A stretch of DNA of 64,000 nt from Lentzea alba (GTDB lineage: Bacteria; Actinomycetota; Actinomycetes; Mycobacteriales; Pseudonocardiaceae). The notes beneath the pieces are model-generated. The model was given only the letters and a program-made list of their open reading frames with translations, ran no database searches and was not told the DNA's origin. The position numbers were made by a program, and so were the translations under genes. Position 1 is the first letter of the stretch. The number at the start of each line of letters is the position of its first letter. The stretch spans positions 473,019 to 537,018 of the forward strand of contig NZ_JAAMPJ010000006.1 of assembly GCF_011067745.1 (NCBI RefSeq), written 5' to 3'. Shown here piece after piece: positions 50,312 through 58,216 of the stretch.

Positions 50312-50399
50312 CGCCACCCCCCACTGTTGGTCCTTGATCCCTGCGACGCAGTCACATCATGGACGGTTCCACCCGCATGCGTGATCCGTTTCGGGCACG

Positions 50400-51155
50400 A
50401 TGTCGCGCATGGTGCAGACAGGATGGACCGCGCAGCGCTGGACCGAGGTGTTCGCGGAGCAGGCAGACATGTTCCGCAAGGCGGTCGGTGACGCCGACCT
50501 CACCACGGCCGTGTCGACCCGCATCGGGTGGACGCTGCAGGACCTGGTGGTGCACGTCGCCCGCTTCCTGGAGACCGCCACGGGCTACCTGCGCACCGGC
50601 AGCCGAGTTCAGATGGGACCGCCGCCCGTTCCCGGCACCCTGTCGCCCCTGGAGTACCTCGACCTGCAGCTCACCGCGGCGAACGAGATCATGCCCGCCG
50701 TCCCCGGCAACCGGCCGGTGTGGACGTTCTCGCCCGCCGCGCCGGACCTCGCGTGGGTGTGGCACCGGCGGATCGCCCACGAGATGACGCTGCGCCGGTT
50801 CGACGTGCAGGCGACGCTGCGCCAGCTCGTCCCGACCAGCCCCGACCTCGCGGCGGACGGCATCGACGAGGTGCTCACCACCATCGTTGCCGCGAAGCTC
50901 GACAGCGACGTGCCCAACACGGCTTCCGGGGTTGCCGTGGTGCGGCCGTCCGACGTGCCCGAGTCGTGGCACGTCGCCTTCAGCCCCGGTGAGATGCCCG
51001 AGGTGCGCGCGGCCGCACCCGGTGAGGAAGGCACTGCCTCCGTCAGCGGCGAGGCCGAGTTGCTCTACTACTGGCTGTGGAACCGGATGACGATCAACAC
51101 CGCGTCCGGTGACTCCCAGTTGCTGCAGGTGCTCCAGGTCGGGAAGGGCCACTGA
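50400..51155 (+). CDS. Maleylpyruvate isomerase family (mycothiol-dependent) protein
   Basis: A 251-residue protein with the DinB-like four-helix MDMPI N-terminal domain: WTAQRWTEVFAEQADMF at the start, GWTLQDLVVHVARFLETAT with metal-binding His, and WVWHRRIAHEMTLRRFDVQ carrying the later His pair. The C-terminal domain ends in ELLYYWLWNRM, typical of the family. Members use mycothiol as cofactor or are DinB-type metal proteins. The substrate is unknown. The ATG at 50400 is 88 bp from the divergent EspC-like gene. Its stop overlaps the next ATG, so it is co-transcribed with a small lipoprotein gene. Confidence 0.87.
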   Translation: MSRMVQTGWTAQRWTEVFAEQADMFRKAVGDADLTTAVSTRIGWTLQDLVVHVARFLETATGYLRTGSRVQMGPPPVPGTLSPLEYLDLQLTAANEIMPAVPGNRPVWTFSPAAPDLAWVWHRRIAHEMTLRRFDVQATLRQLVPTSPDLAADGIDEVLTTIVAAKLDSDVPNTASGVAVVRPSDVPESWHVAFSPGEMPEVRAAAPGEEGTASVSGEAELLYYWLWNRMTINTASGDSQLLQVLQVGKGH

Positions 51156-51493
51156 TGCGCAAGATCGCTGCTGCACTGCTCGGTTGTCTCGTGCTCGCCG
51201 GGTGCGCCTCGGACTGGCAGGCGGACCTGCGGTTCAAGGTCACCGAGCTGGAGGAGAAGAAGGGGCATCCGGATCAGCCAGGCACCATGTGGGTGCACCT
51301 GGACCTGATCGGCGAGATGCCGGAGGACGCTCTGGAGCGGAAGAACTTCACCGGGTCGGGCGTGCCCCTGGACAAGGTCTCCGGCGACGTCAAGGTGGGC
51401 GACGAAGTCATCTGCACCGCGAAACAGAAGACGATGGGCGCCGTGCAGGCCAACTCCATCGAAACCGACCTCAGCGGGTGTAAGAAGGCCTGA
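51155..51493 (+). CDS. Small lipoprotein of unknown function
   Basis: A 112-residue exported lipoprotein: signal MRKIAAALLGCLVL, lipobox LAGC (Cys about 17), and mature domain of about 95 residues with two further cysteines (EVICTAKQK, DLSGCKKA) likely to form a disulfide. The segment VKVGDEVICTAKQ, then a short strand and TDLSGC, is typical of small actinobacterial DUF4307/4333-like lipoproteins, but I cannot name the family with confidence. The ATG shares a base with the stop of the preceding gene. Confidence 0.7.
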   Translation: MRKIAAALLGCLVLAGCASDWQADLRFKVTELEEKKGHPDQPGTMWVHLDLIGEMPEDALERKNFTGSGVPLDKVSGDVKVGDEVICTAKQKTMGAVQANSIETDLSGCKKA

Positions 51494-51594
51494 CGCGCCA
51501 ACTCGATCTCCACCGAGCCGTTTCTGCGTCTCAAGGCATGAGTTTGGTCACCTCACCGGGGGTGCGAAGGGGGTAGTTGGCCCCCTGCTCCACT

Positions 51595-51600
51595 TACACT
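51595..51600 (+). promoter_or_regulatory. Candidate purF -10 (TACACT)
   Basis: TACACT lies 38 bases before the purF GTG in the 145-bp gap after the lipoprotein gene. A short hairpin GGGGG/CCCCC precedes it. No clear -35 was found. Confidence 0.35.
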
Positions 51601-51638
51601 CGGGTTGCAGCCAGCCCCGTCGTGAGGGAGCCAATTCG

Positions 51639-53144
51639 GTGGTCGCCGACCATTCCCAGTCCGAACAGGAACCCCGTGAGGAGTGCGGCGTCTTCGGCGT
51701 CTGGGCTCCGGGTGAAGACGTCTCCAAGCTGACCTACTACGGGCTCTACGCCCTGCAGCACCGCGGCCAGGAGGCAGCGGGCATCTCGGTCGGTGACGGG
51801 GCGCAGGTCGTCGTCTTCAAGGACCTCGGGCTCGTCAGCCAGGTTTTCGACGAGCAGGTCCTGCAAAGCTTGAAGGGCCACGTGGCCGTCGGGCACTGCC
51901 GTTACTCCACCACCGGGTCCACGACCTGGGAGAACGCCCAGCCGACGTTCCGCACCACCGCCGCCGGAAGCGGCCTGAGCCTCGGTCACAACGGCAACCT
52001 GGTGAACACCGCCGAGCTGCTCGACAAGGCCAAGGCGCTCGGCATCGTCGAGCGCAACGGCGCGACCACCGACTCGGACATCCTCTGCGGTCTGCTCGCG
52101 CACGCGGCGGCCGACAAGGGCATCGAGCAGGCCGCGCTGGAGCTGCTTCCCACGGTCAAGGGCGCGTACTGCCTCACGTTCTCCGACGAGTCCACGCTGT
52201 ACGCGGCGCGTGACCCGCACGGTGTCCGCCCGCTGGTGCTCGGCCGGCTCGACCGCGGCTGGGTCGTGGCCAGCGAGACCGCGGCGCTCGACATCGTGGG
52301 TGCGAGCTTCGTGCGCGAGGTCGAGCCCGGTGAGCTCATCGCGATCGACGAGGACGGGCTGCGGTCCACCCGGTTCGCCACCCCCGAGCCCAAGGGCTGC
52401 ATCTTCGAGTACGTCTACCTGGCTCGGCCGGACACGACGATCTCCGGGCGCGGCGTCCACGCCACGCGCGTCGAGATCGGGCGCCGGCTCGCCAAGGAGC
52501 ACCCGGTCGAGGCCGACCTGGTGATCCCGGTGCCCGAGTCCGGCACGCCGGCCGCGATCGGGTACGCGCAGGCCAGCGGCATCCCGTACGGGTCGGGCCT
52601 GGTCAAGAACGCCTACGTCGGCCGGACGTTCATCCAGCCGTCGCAGACCATCCGTCAGCTGGGCATCCGGCTCAAGCTGAACCCGCTGCGGGACGTCATC
52701 CGCGGCAAGCGGCTGGTCGTCGTGGACGACTCGATCGTGCGCGGCAACACCCAGCGCGCGCTCGTGCGCATGCTGCGCGAGGCCGGTGCGCTCGAGGTGC
52801 ACGTGCGGATCGCGTCGCCGCCCGTCAAGTGGCCGTGCTTCTACGGCATCGACTTCGCCTCCCGCGCGGAGCTCATCGCGAACGGGCTGGATGACGACGG
52901 CATCCGCCGCTCGGTCGGCGCCGACTCGCTCGGGTACGTGTCGCTCGAGCAGCTCATCGCCGCGACCGAGCAGCCCAAGACGCGGCTGTGCTCGGCGTGC
53001 TTCGACGGCGAGTACCCGATCGAACTGCCGCCGGACGCGCTCATCGGCAAGCACCTGCTCGAAGGCCTCAAGGGCGTGGCGGGCTCAGCCGCCCCCGTCC
53101 TGGCCAACGGCTATGGTGCCGAGGACGCACTGCGTCGTCCCTGA
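51639..53144 (+). CDS. purF: Amidophosphoribosyltransferase
   Basis: A 501-residue enzyme of the first committed step, turning PRPP and glutamine into phosphoribosylamine. A 15-residue propeptide precedes the N-terminal nucleophile Cys16 (EECGVFGVW). The glutaminase domain shows GHCRYSTTGST and LGHNGNLVN. The phosphoribosyltransferase domain has VVVDDSIVRGNTQ, the PRPP-binding loop. Cysteines in PKGCIFEYVY, WPCFYGID and RLCSACFDGEYP indicate the iron-sulfur type with a cleaved propeptide, as in Bacillus. The GTG start has GAGGGAG nine bases upstream. It is followed after 29 bp by purM. Confidence 0.97.
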   Translation: MVADHSQSEQEPREECGVFGVWAPGEDVSKLTYYGLYALQHRGQEAAGISVGDGAQVVVFKDLGLVSQVFDEQVLQSLKGHVAVGHCRYSTTGSTTWENAQPTFRTTAAGSGLSLGHNGNLVNTAELLDKAKALGIVERNGATTDSDILCGLLAHAAADKGIEQAALELLPTVKGAYCLTFSDESTLYAARDPHGVRPLVLGRLDRGWVVASETAALDIVGASFVREVEPGELIAIDEDGLRSTRFATPEPKGCIFEYVYLARPDTTISGRGVHATRVEIGRRLAKEHPVEADLVIPVPESGTPAAIGYAQASGIPYGSGLVKNAYVGRTFIQPSQTIRQLGIRLKLNPLRDVIRGKRLVVVDDSIVRGNTQRALVRMLREAGALEVHVRIASPPVKWPCFYGIDFASRAELIANGLDDDGIRRSVGADSLGYVSLEQLIAATEQPKTRLCSACFDGEYPIELPPDALIGKHLLEGLKGVAGSAAPVLANGYGAEDALRRP

Positions 53145-53173
53145 GGCCTCCAGATCAAGTGGAAGAAGTTGAC

Positions 53174-54235
53174 GTGACCGACAGCGCCAAGGCCACCTAC
53201 GCCGCCGCCGGAGTCAGTATCGCCGCAGGTGACGAGGCGGTGGAGAAGCTCAAGCCGTGGGCGGCCAAGGCGCATCGGCCCGAGGTGCTCGGTGGCATCG
53301 GCGGGTTCGCCGGGCTGTTCCAGCTCAAGCTCGACCGCTGGAAGGAGCCGATCCTCGCGTCCTCCACGGACGGCGTCGGCACCAAGATCGCGGTCGCGCA
53401 GGCGCTCGACAAGCACGACACCGTGGGCATCGACCTGGTCGCCATGATCGTGGACGACCTGGTCGTGTGCGGTGCCGAGCCGCTGTTCGTGCAGGACTAC
53501 ATCGCGGTCGGCCGGGTCGTCCCGGACAAGATCGCGGCGCTGGTCAAGGGCATCGCCGAGGGCTGTGTCCAGGCCGGTTGCGCGCTGCTCGGCGGCGAGA
53601 CGGCCGAGCACCCCGGCCTGATGGGCGACGACGACTACGACATCTCCGGCACCGGCGTCGGCGTGGTCGAGCAGTCCAAGCTGCTCGGCCCGGACCGGGT
53701 GCGCGACGGCGACGTCGTGATCGCGATGGGCTCGTCGGGCCTGCACTCCAACGGCTACTCGCTCGCCCGGCACGTGCTGCTGGAGATCGCGCGGATGCCG
53801 CTGGAAGGTCACGTCGAGGAGTTCGGCCGCACCCTCGGCGAGGAGCTCCTGGAGCCGACCAAGATCTACGCCAAGGACTGCCTCGCGCTGATCGCCGAGA
53901 CCGAGGTCCGCGGGTTCTCCCACGTCACCGGTGGTGGCCTGGCCGCGAACCTGGCCCGCGTGCTGCCGGAGGGCCTGCACGCCACGCTGGACCGCGGCAC
54001 CTGGACGCCCGCGCCGGTGTTCCAGCTCATCGCCCAGCGCGGCCGCGTCGAGCGCGAGGAGATGGAGAAGGCGTTCAACATGGGCGTCGGCATGGTCGCC
54101 GTCGTCGCGCCCGAGGACGTCGACCGCGCCCTGGCCGTGCTCACCGCGCGCCACGTGCCGGCGTGGGTGCTGGGCGAGATCACCAAGTCCCCGGAGGGCG
54201 GCGCCGCGCTCGTCGGCGACCACCCCAGGTTCTAG
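53174..54235 (+). CDS. purM: AIR synthetase
   Basis: A 353-residue phosphoribosylformylglycinamidine cyclo-ligase closing the imidazole ring with ATP. Landmarks are TYAAAGVSIAAGDEAVE, ASSTDGVGTKIAVAQ, DLVAMIVDDLVVCGAEPLF, LGGETAEHPGLM, GSSGLHSNGYSL and FSHVTGGGLAANLARVLP, all in normal order. GTG 53174 follows GGAAGAAG and begins at the usual N-terminus. The open frame extends back into purF but without homology. It is probably co-transcribed with purF. Confidence 0.97.
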   Translation: MTDSAKATYAAAGVSIAAGDEAVEKLKPWAAKAHRPEVLGGIGGFAGLFQLKLDRWKEPILASSTDGVGTKIAVAQALDKHDTVGIDLVAMIVDDLVVCGAEPLFVQDYIAVGRVVPDKIAALVKGIAEGCVQAGCALLGGETAEHPGLMGDDDYDISGTGVGVVEQSKLLGPDRVRDGDVVIAMGSSGLHSNGYSLARHVLLEIARMPLEGHVEEFGRTLGEELLEPTKIYAKDCLALIAETEVRGFSHVTGGGLAANLARVLPEGLHATLDRGTWTPAPVFQLIAQRGRVEREEMEKAFNMGVGMVAVVAPEDVDRALAVLTARHVPAWVLGEITKSPEGGAALVGDHPRF

Positions 54236-54246
54236 AAAACTCGTTG

Positions 54247-54273
54247 GCAACCTTCCCCGGTCGTCGTTGCGTA
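54247..54273 (+). promoter_or_regulatory. SigE-family-type promoter, locus 3
   Basis: GCAACC (54247-54252), a 17-base spacer, then CGTA (54270-54273, within CGTATAAAG). It lies 25 bases before the TTG start of the sigma fusion gene and matches the elements at 12942 and 14857. Confidence 0.65.
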
Positions 54274-54297
54274 TAAAGCGGCGACCGAGGAGGGGAC

Positions 54298-55482
54298 TTG
54301 GACCGCGACCGCGAGTTCAGGGAGTTCGTCGACGCACGCGCTCTCGTCATGCGCCGCACGGCGTTCCTGCTGTGCGGCGACTGGCACCGCGCAGAGGACA
54401 TCGTCCAAACCACGCTGACCAAGCTGTACGTGGCCTGGGCACGGGTGCGCAAGGACAGCGTGGACGCCTACGCGCGCAAGGTGCTGGTGCGCACCGCCAT
54501 CGACGAGGGCCGGCGCGGTTTCTTCCAGCGTGAACGTACGACGGACGCCGTGCCCGAACACGCCGTGTCGGACCACTCGACCGACCTGGACCTCAAGCTC
54601 GCGCTGGACGCGTTGCCACCGGGGCAACGCGCCGTCGTCGTGCTGCGGTACTGGGAGGACCTGAGCATCACCGAGACCGCCCGCATCCTCGGCAGGACGG
54701 AGGGCACGGTGAAGAGTCAGGCGTCCAAGGGGCTCGCGGCGTTGCGCGACCTGCTGGTGGACGAGCCGGAATCGCGGATCTACGCCTCCGACGTGATCCG
54801 GAAGGGCAAGACCAAGCTGACCCGGAGGCGGGCGGCAGTGGCGGCCGCGTTGGCCTTCGTGCTGATCGCGGGACTGGGCACGGCCGGATACCTGGCGCTT
54901 CCGCGGTTGGCCTCCACGACGAGCGTGACCTCGGCGGACTCCGGGGTGGCACCGGCGCCCGACCGCAACGCCCAGCTCACCGAGCTGCTCCGGAAGTCGT
55001 ACCAACTGCCGGCCGGCAAGACCGCCGAGGACGTCCCCGAGATCAACGCCAAGGCGTTCGTGTTCTTCACGCGCACCAACACCAACACCCCCGACAACCT
55101 GCGGCGGGCGGTGGCCAGGGTGCGGGACGCGCAGGGCGTCGGCGGTGTCGCGATCGCGCTCAAACCCATGCCCGCAGGGGGCACGGTCACGTGTCGAGAC
55201 GACGACATCTACTGCTCGATCGAAGAGCGCAACGGCATCAGGGTCCGCATTTCCCAGTACCCGTCCCCCACCCAGGCCGGCGAGCCCGAGATGCTGAGGA
55301 TGTACGCCGAGGCGATCCATCCCGATGGCTCCATGGTCAGCGTCTCCAGCGACAACATGGGTGCCTTCGACGACGGCACCTGGGGCGACCCGGGGTACAG
55401 CAGGACGCCAGGGCGGCCGAACGTCGTGCTCGACCGCGAGGAGCTGATAAAGATCGCGACAATCCCAGGCCTCACTCCGTAG
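54298..55482 (+). CDS. SigE-family sigma factor fused to transmembrane sensor domain
   Basis: A 394-residue single protein. Residues 1-155 are a complete SigE-family sigma factor: RRTAFLLCGDWHRAEDIVQ in region 2, then PPGQRAVVVLRYWEDLSITE and GRTEGTVKSQASKG in region 4. Residues about 162-178 (YASDVIRKGKTKLTRRRA) match the cytosolic stretch of the separate partner at 15443. A transmembrane helix lies at about 179-201, followed by a roughly 190-residue external domain with a cysteine pair (VTCRDDDIYCS). TTG 54298 has a strong GAGGAGGGG site. The fusion would tether the sigma factor to the membrane, so release by proteolysis or membrane-localised action is inferred. Confidence 0.9.
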   Translation: MDRDREFREFVDARALVMRRTAFLLCGDWHRAEDIVQTTLTKLYVAWARVRKDSVDAYARKVLVRTAIDEGRRGFFQRERTTDAVPEHAVSDHSTDLDLKLALDALPPGQRAVVVLRYWEDLSITETARILGRTEGTVKSQASKGLAALRDLLVDEPESRIYASDVIRKGKTKLTRRRAAVAAALAFVLIAGLGTAGYLALPRLASTTSVTSADSGVAPAPDRNAQLTELLRKSYQLPAGKTAEDVPEINAKAFVFFTRTNTNTPDNLRRAVARVRDAQGVGGVAIALKPMPAGGTVTCRDDDIYCSIEERNGIRVRISQYPSPTQAGEPEMLRMYAEAIHPDGSMVSVSSDNMGAFDDGTWGDPGYSRTPGRPNVVLDREELIKIATIPGLTP

Positions 55483-55485
55483 CCT
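55480..55485 (+). promoter_or_regulatory. Leaderless -10 (TAGCCT) for arfB-like gene
   Basis: TAGCCT overlaps the stop codon of the sigma fusion gene and ends 7 bases before ATG 55493, indicating a leaderless transcript independent of the upstream gene. Confidence 0.5.
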
Positions 55486-55492
55486 GGGAGGC

Positions 55493-55915
55493 ATGAACGA
55501 CGTGACCGTGACTCGGACGCTGGTGCTGCCGGCGTCTGAGTTGCGCGAACGTTTTTCCAGGTCAGGTGGGCCGGGCGGGCAGGGAGTGAACACGGCGGAC
55601 AGCCGCGTGGAGCTCTCGTTCGACCTGGCTGCCTCGCCGTCGATCCCCGAGCACCTCAAGCGCCGGATGCTCGACCGCCTGGAGCACCGGCTGGTCGACG
55701 GCGTGCTCACGATCGCCGCGTCCGAGCACCGCGCGCAGCTGCAGAACCGTGCCGCCGCCCGCGAACGCCTCGCCGCGATCCTGCGCAGTGCCGCCGCCCC
55801 GCCACCGCCGATGCGCAAGCCGACCAAGCCCACCAAGGGGTCGAAGGAACGCCGCATCGCCGGCAAGAAGCGCCGCGCGGAGACCAAACGCGGCCGCTCA
55901 GGCTCCTGGGACTAA
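55493..55915 (+). CDS. arfB: ArfB-type ribosome rescue peptidyl-tRNA hydrolase
   Basis: A 140-residue release-factor-like protein. The catalytic loop SGGPGGQGVNTADSRVEL has the GGQ motif that hydrolyses peptidyl-tRNA. The C-terminal 40 residues are strongly basic (KPTKPTKGSKERRI, then KKRRAETKRG), the tail that enters the empty mRNA channel of stalled ribosomes. The codon-recognition domain of RF1/RF2 is absent, as expected for ArfB (YaeJ). Length is normal. Its 3' end overlaps the convergent response regulator gene by 18 bp. Confidence 0.94.
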   Translation: MNDVTVTRTLVLPASELRERFSRSGGPGGQGVNTADSRVELSFDLAASPSIPEHLKRRMLDRLEHRLVDGVLTIAASEHRAQLQNRAAARERLAAILRSAAAPPPPMRKPTKPTKGSKERRIAGKKRRAETKRGRSGSWD

Positions 55916-56569
55916 CGCGTAGATCCGTTCCGGACGCCCGGTTCCGCCGTACCGCAACCGAACCTCGGCCCGTCCGGTGGACACGAAGTGCTCCAGGTAC
56001 CGCCGCGCACTCACCCGAGCGACACCGGTAGACGAAGCACATTCCGAAGCCGAGAGCCCGTCCGGACGTGACCGCAGCGCACCCTCCACGAGCCGCGCGG
56101 TCTCCGGCGTCAAACCCTTGGGCAACAACGGTTTCGAAGTAGGCCGCGCGCCGAACACCTGGTCCACGTCAGCCTGCGCGGCCGAGTCCAGCCGGTGCAG
56201 CTTCTCCCGCAACGACGCGAAGTGCGCGAGCTGGTCGCGCAGGGCCGAGTAGTCGAACGGCTTGATCAGGTAGTGCAGCACGCCACCGCGCATCGCACTG
56301 CGCACGGTCTCGACGTCGGTCGCCGCGGTGATCACGATGACGTCCACGTCCTCGTTGGCGCGCAACGACTTCAGCACGTCGAGCCCGCTCTGGTCGGGCA
56401 GGTAGATGTCGAGCAGCACCAGATCCGGTTTCAACGACGACACCAGCCGCAACGCGTCTCCACCGGTGTGCGCGACCCCGACGACCTCGAAACCCTCGGT
56501 GCGCGCGACATAGCCGCTGTGCACCTTGGCCACCATGAAGTCGTCGTCGACGACGAGCACCCGGATCAC
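55898..56569 (-). CDS. CitB/DpiA-type response regulator
   Basis: A 223-residue regulator. The receiver domain reads IRVLVVDDDFMVAKVHSGYV, with the phospho-acceptor Asp in LVLLDIYLPDQSG (about residue 55), Thr in VIVITAATD and Lys in LIKPFDYSAL. The C-terminal domain has a winged helix: LTPETARLVEGALRS, then GVARVSARRYLEHFVSTG, as in CitB/DpiA regulators of citrate or dicarboxylate uptake. GTG 56569 overlaps the kinase stop (GTGA). With the neighbouring kinase and tctCBA genes it probably controls tricarboxylate transport. Confidence 0.93.
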   Translation of the reverse strand: MIRVLVVDDDFMVAKVHSGYVARTEGFEVVGVAHTGGDALRLVSSLKPDLVLLDIYLPDQSGLDVLKSLRANEDVDVIVITAATDVETVRSAMRGGVLHYLIKPFDYSALRDQLAHFASLREKLHRLDSAAQADVDQVFGARPTSKPLLPKGLTPETARLVEGALRSRPDGLSASECASSTGVARVSARRYLEHFVSTGRAEVRLRYGGTGRPERIYALVPGA

Positions 56570-58104
56570 CAGGGGAGCCTTGCGGTGAAGACCGAGCCCG
56601 ACACGCTCACCGAACCACCACGCCGCAGGCACGCCCGCCGGATCAGCGCGAGCCCGATGCCGCGTTCGCCGTGCGACGCCGCCTTGGTCGTGAAGCCGTG
56701 CCGGAACACCTCATCGGCCAGTTCCGGCGCCACCCCGGGACCCGAGTCGCGCACCACGACCTGGACCTCGTCGTCCAACTGCATCACACCCACCTCGATC
56801 CACTTGCCGGCTCCGTTGGCACTCGGCGAGCTCAGTGCATCCAACGCGTTGTCGACGAGATTTCCCAGCACCATCACCAAATCCGCGGACAAGGCCTCGT
56901 CGACGCGGCCCAGCACGCTGTCCGGGCCCATGCGCAGCTCCGTGCCGCGTTCGGCCGCGAGCGACGCCTTGGCGATCAGCAGCGCGGCCACGGCGGGGTC
57001 GCCGATCGACGAGCTGACCTCGGCCCGCCACTGGTCCTGTGCCGAGCTGATCTGGTGAATGTAGTTGGTGACCTCGTCGTACTCCTTCAACGCGATCAGC
57101 CCGGCGATGGTGTGCAGCCGGTTCGCGAACTCGTGCGCCTGCGCCCGCAACGTGTCCGTCGCGTGTTGTGACGCGTCGAGTTCATGTTGCAGCGCAAGGA
57201 GTTCGGTGCGATCTCGCAACGTCACGACCGCGCCCTCGCCGCCCTCGATCGGCATGCGGTTCAACGTCAGCACCACGCCCTGCCGCAGCACCAGCTGGTC
57301 GACACCGGTCGCGCGGCCGGTCAGCACGTCGCGCAGCCGCTCGTTGAGCTCCAATTCCTCGACCGAACGGCCGACCGCGTCCTCCGGCAACGCCAGCAGG
57401 TCGCTCGCGTGATCGTTGACCAGGGTGATCCGGTGCTGCCCGTCGAGGCCGACCACGCCCTCCTTGATGCCGTGCAGCAACGCCTCGCGGTTCTCCACCA
57501 GCGCGGTGATCTCGTGCGGCTCCAGCCCGAGCGTCTGGTTCTTCACCCGGCGGGCCAGCAGCAACGACCCGGTGACGCCGATGATCAGCGCGATCGCCAG
57601 GTAGCGCAGCACGTCGACGGGCTGCTGCAGCACGCCGGCGAAGACTCCCTGGTCCTCCGCGCCCGCGATCACCATGCCGTTCACCTTGCGGCTGACCGGG
57701 TCGAACACCGGCACGTGCGCTTCGATCGAGTCGCCGACGGTCCCGGTCCAGGACCTGCCCTCGAGCGCGGTGGTCCGGGTGTCCAGAGTGGACCCGATCT
57801 GGTCCGGGACCGGCGAGGCGATCACGAGCCGCTTGTCGTCGAGGATCAGCACGTAGGAGGCCCCGGACAGGCTGCGGCCCGTCTCGGCGGGCGCGGCGAG
57901 CAGGCGCCAGTTGCCCATCTGCTCCTGGACCAGCGAGTTCGCGGCCACCGTCTCCGCGACCGACAGCATGCGGCGTTCCTCGTTGGAGCGAAAGTTGCTC
58001 CCCGTCTGGACGACGGTCAGCGCGCCGACGGCGCACAGTAGCAACGTGACGACTACGAGTTGCCACACGAGGAGTTGACTGGCCAGGGAACGGCGGCGGC
58101 GCAT
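56566..58104 (-). CDS. CitA/DcuS-type sensor histidine kinase
   Basis: A 512-residue membrane kinase. The first transmembrane helix is LLVWQLVVVTLLLCAVGAL. The external PAS-like (PDC) ligand domain is about residues 38-170 (YVLILDDKRLVIASP; GMVIAGAEDQGVF), the second helix LRYLAIALIIGVTGSLLL, and a cytosolic PAS follows (GIKEGVVGLDGQHRITLVN). The dimerisation segment LRAQAHEFANRLHTIAGLI carries the phospho-accepting His. The ATPase domain has VLGNLVDNALDA, RDSGPGVAPEL and GIGLALI. ATG 58104 follows GGGAGG. It is divergent from tctC, with 112 bp between starts. It probably senses citrate or a related acid outside the cell. Confidence 0.93.
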   Translation of the reverse strand: MRRRRSLASQLLVWQLVVVTLLLCAVGALTVVQTGSNFRSNEERRMLSVAETVAANSLVQEQMGNWRLLAAPAETGRSLSGASYVLILDDKRLVIASPVPDQIGSTLDTRTTALEGRSWTGTVGDSIEAHVPVFDPVSRKVNGMVIAGAEDQGVFAGVLQQPVDVLRYLAIALIIGVTGSLLLARRVKNQTLGLEPHEITALVENREALLHGIKEGVVGLDGQHRITLVNDHASDLLALPEDAVGRSVEELELNERLRDVLTGRATGVDQLVLRQGVVLTLNRMPIEGGEGAVVTLRDRTELLALQHELDASQHATDTLRAQAHEFANRLHTIAGLIALKEYDEVTNYIHQISSAQDQWRAEVSSSIGDPAVAALLIAKASLAAERGTELRMGPDSVLGRVDEALSADLVMVLGNLVDNALDALSSPSANGAGKWIEVGVMQLDDEVQVVVRDSGPGVAPELADEVFRHGFTTKAASHGERGIGLALIRRACLRRGGSVSVSGSVFTARLPW

Positions 58105-58216
58105 GAAACCTCCCGTGACCAGAAAGACCGAAAGAAACCTTAGAAGCGCAAGAGCGACATCAAGGTTTACACCAGAGCAACATGTCGAACCACGCGGACG
58201 AGAGGCGGGGATCACA

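Noticed and set aside
58103-58216. TctC start at ATG 58103
   Set aside because: It would overlap the divergent kinase start, and the added residues do not form a signal peptide; GTG 58217 does.
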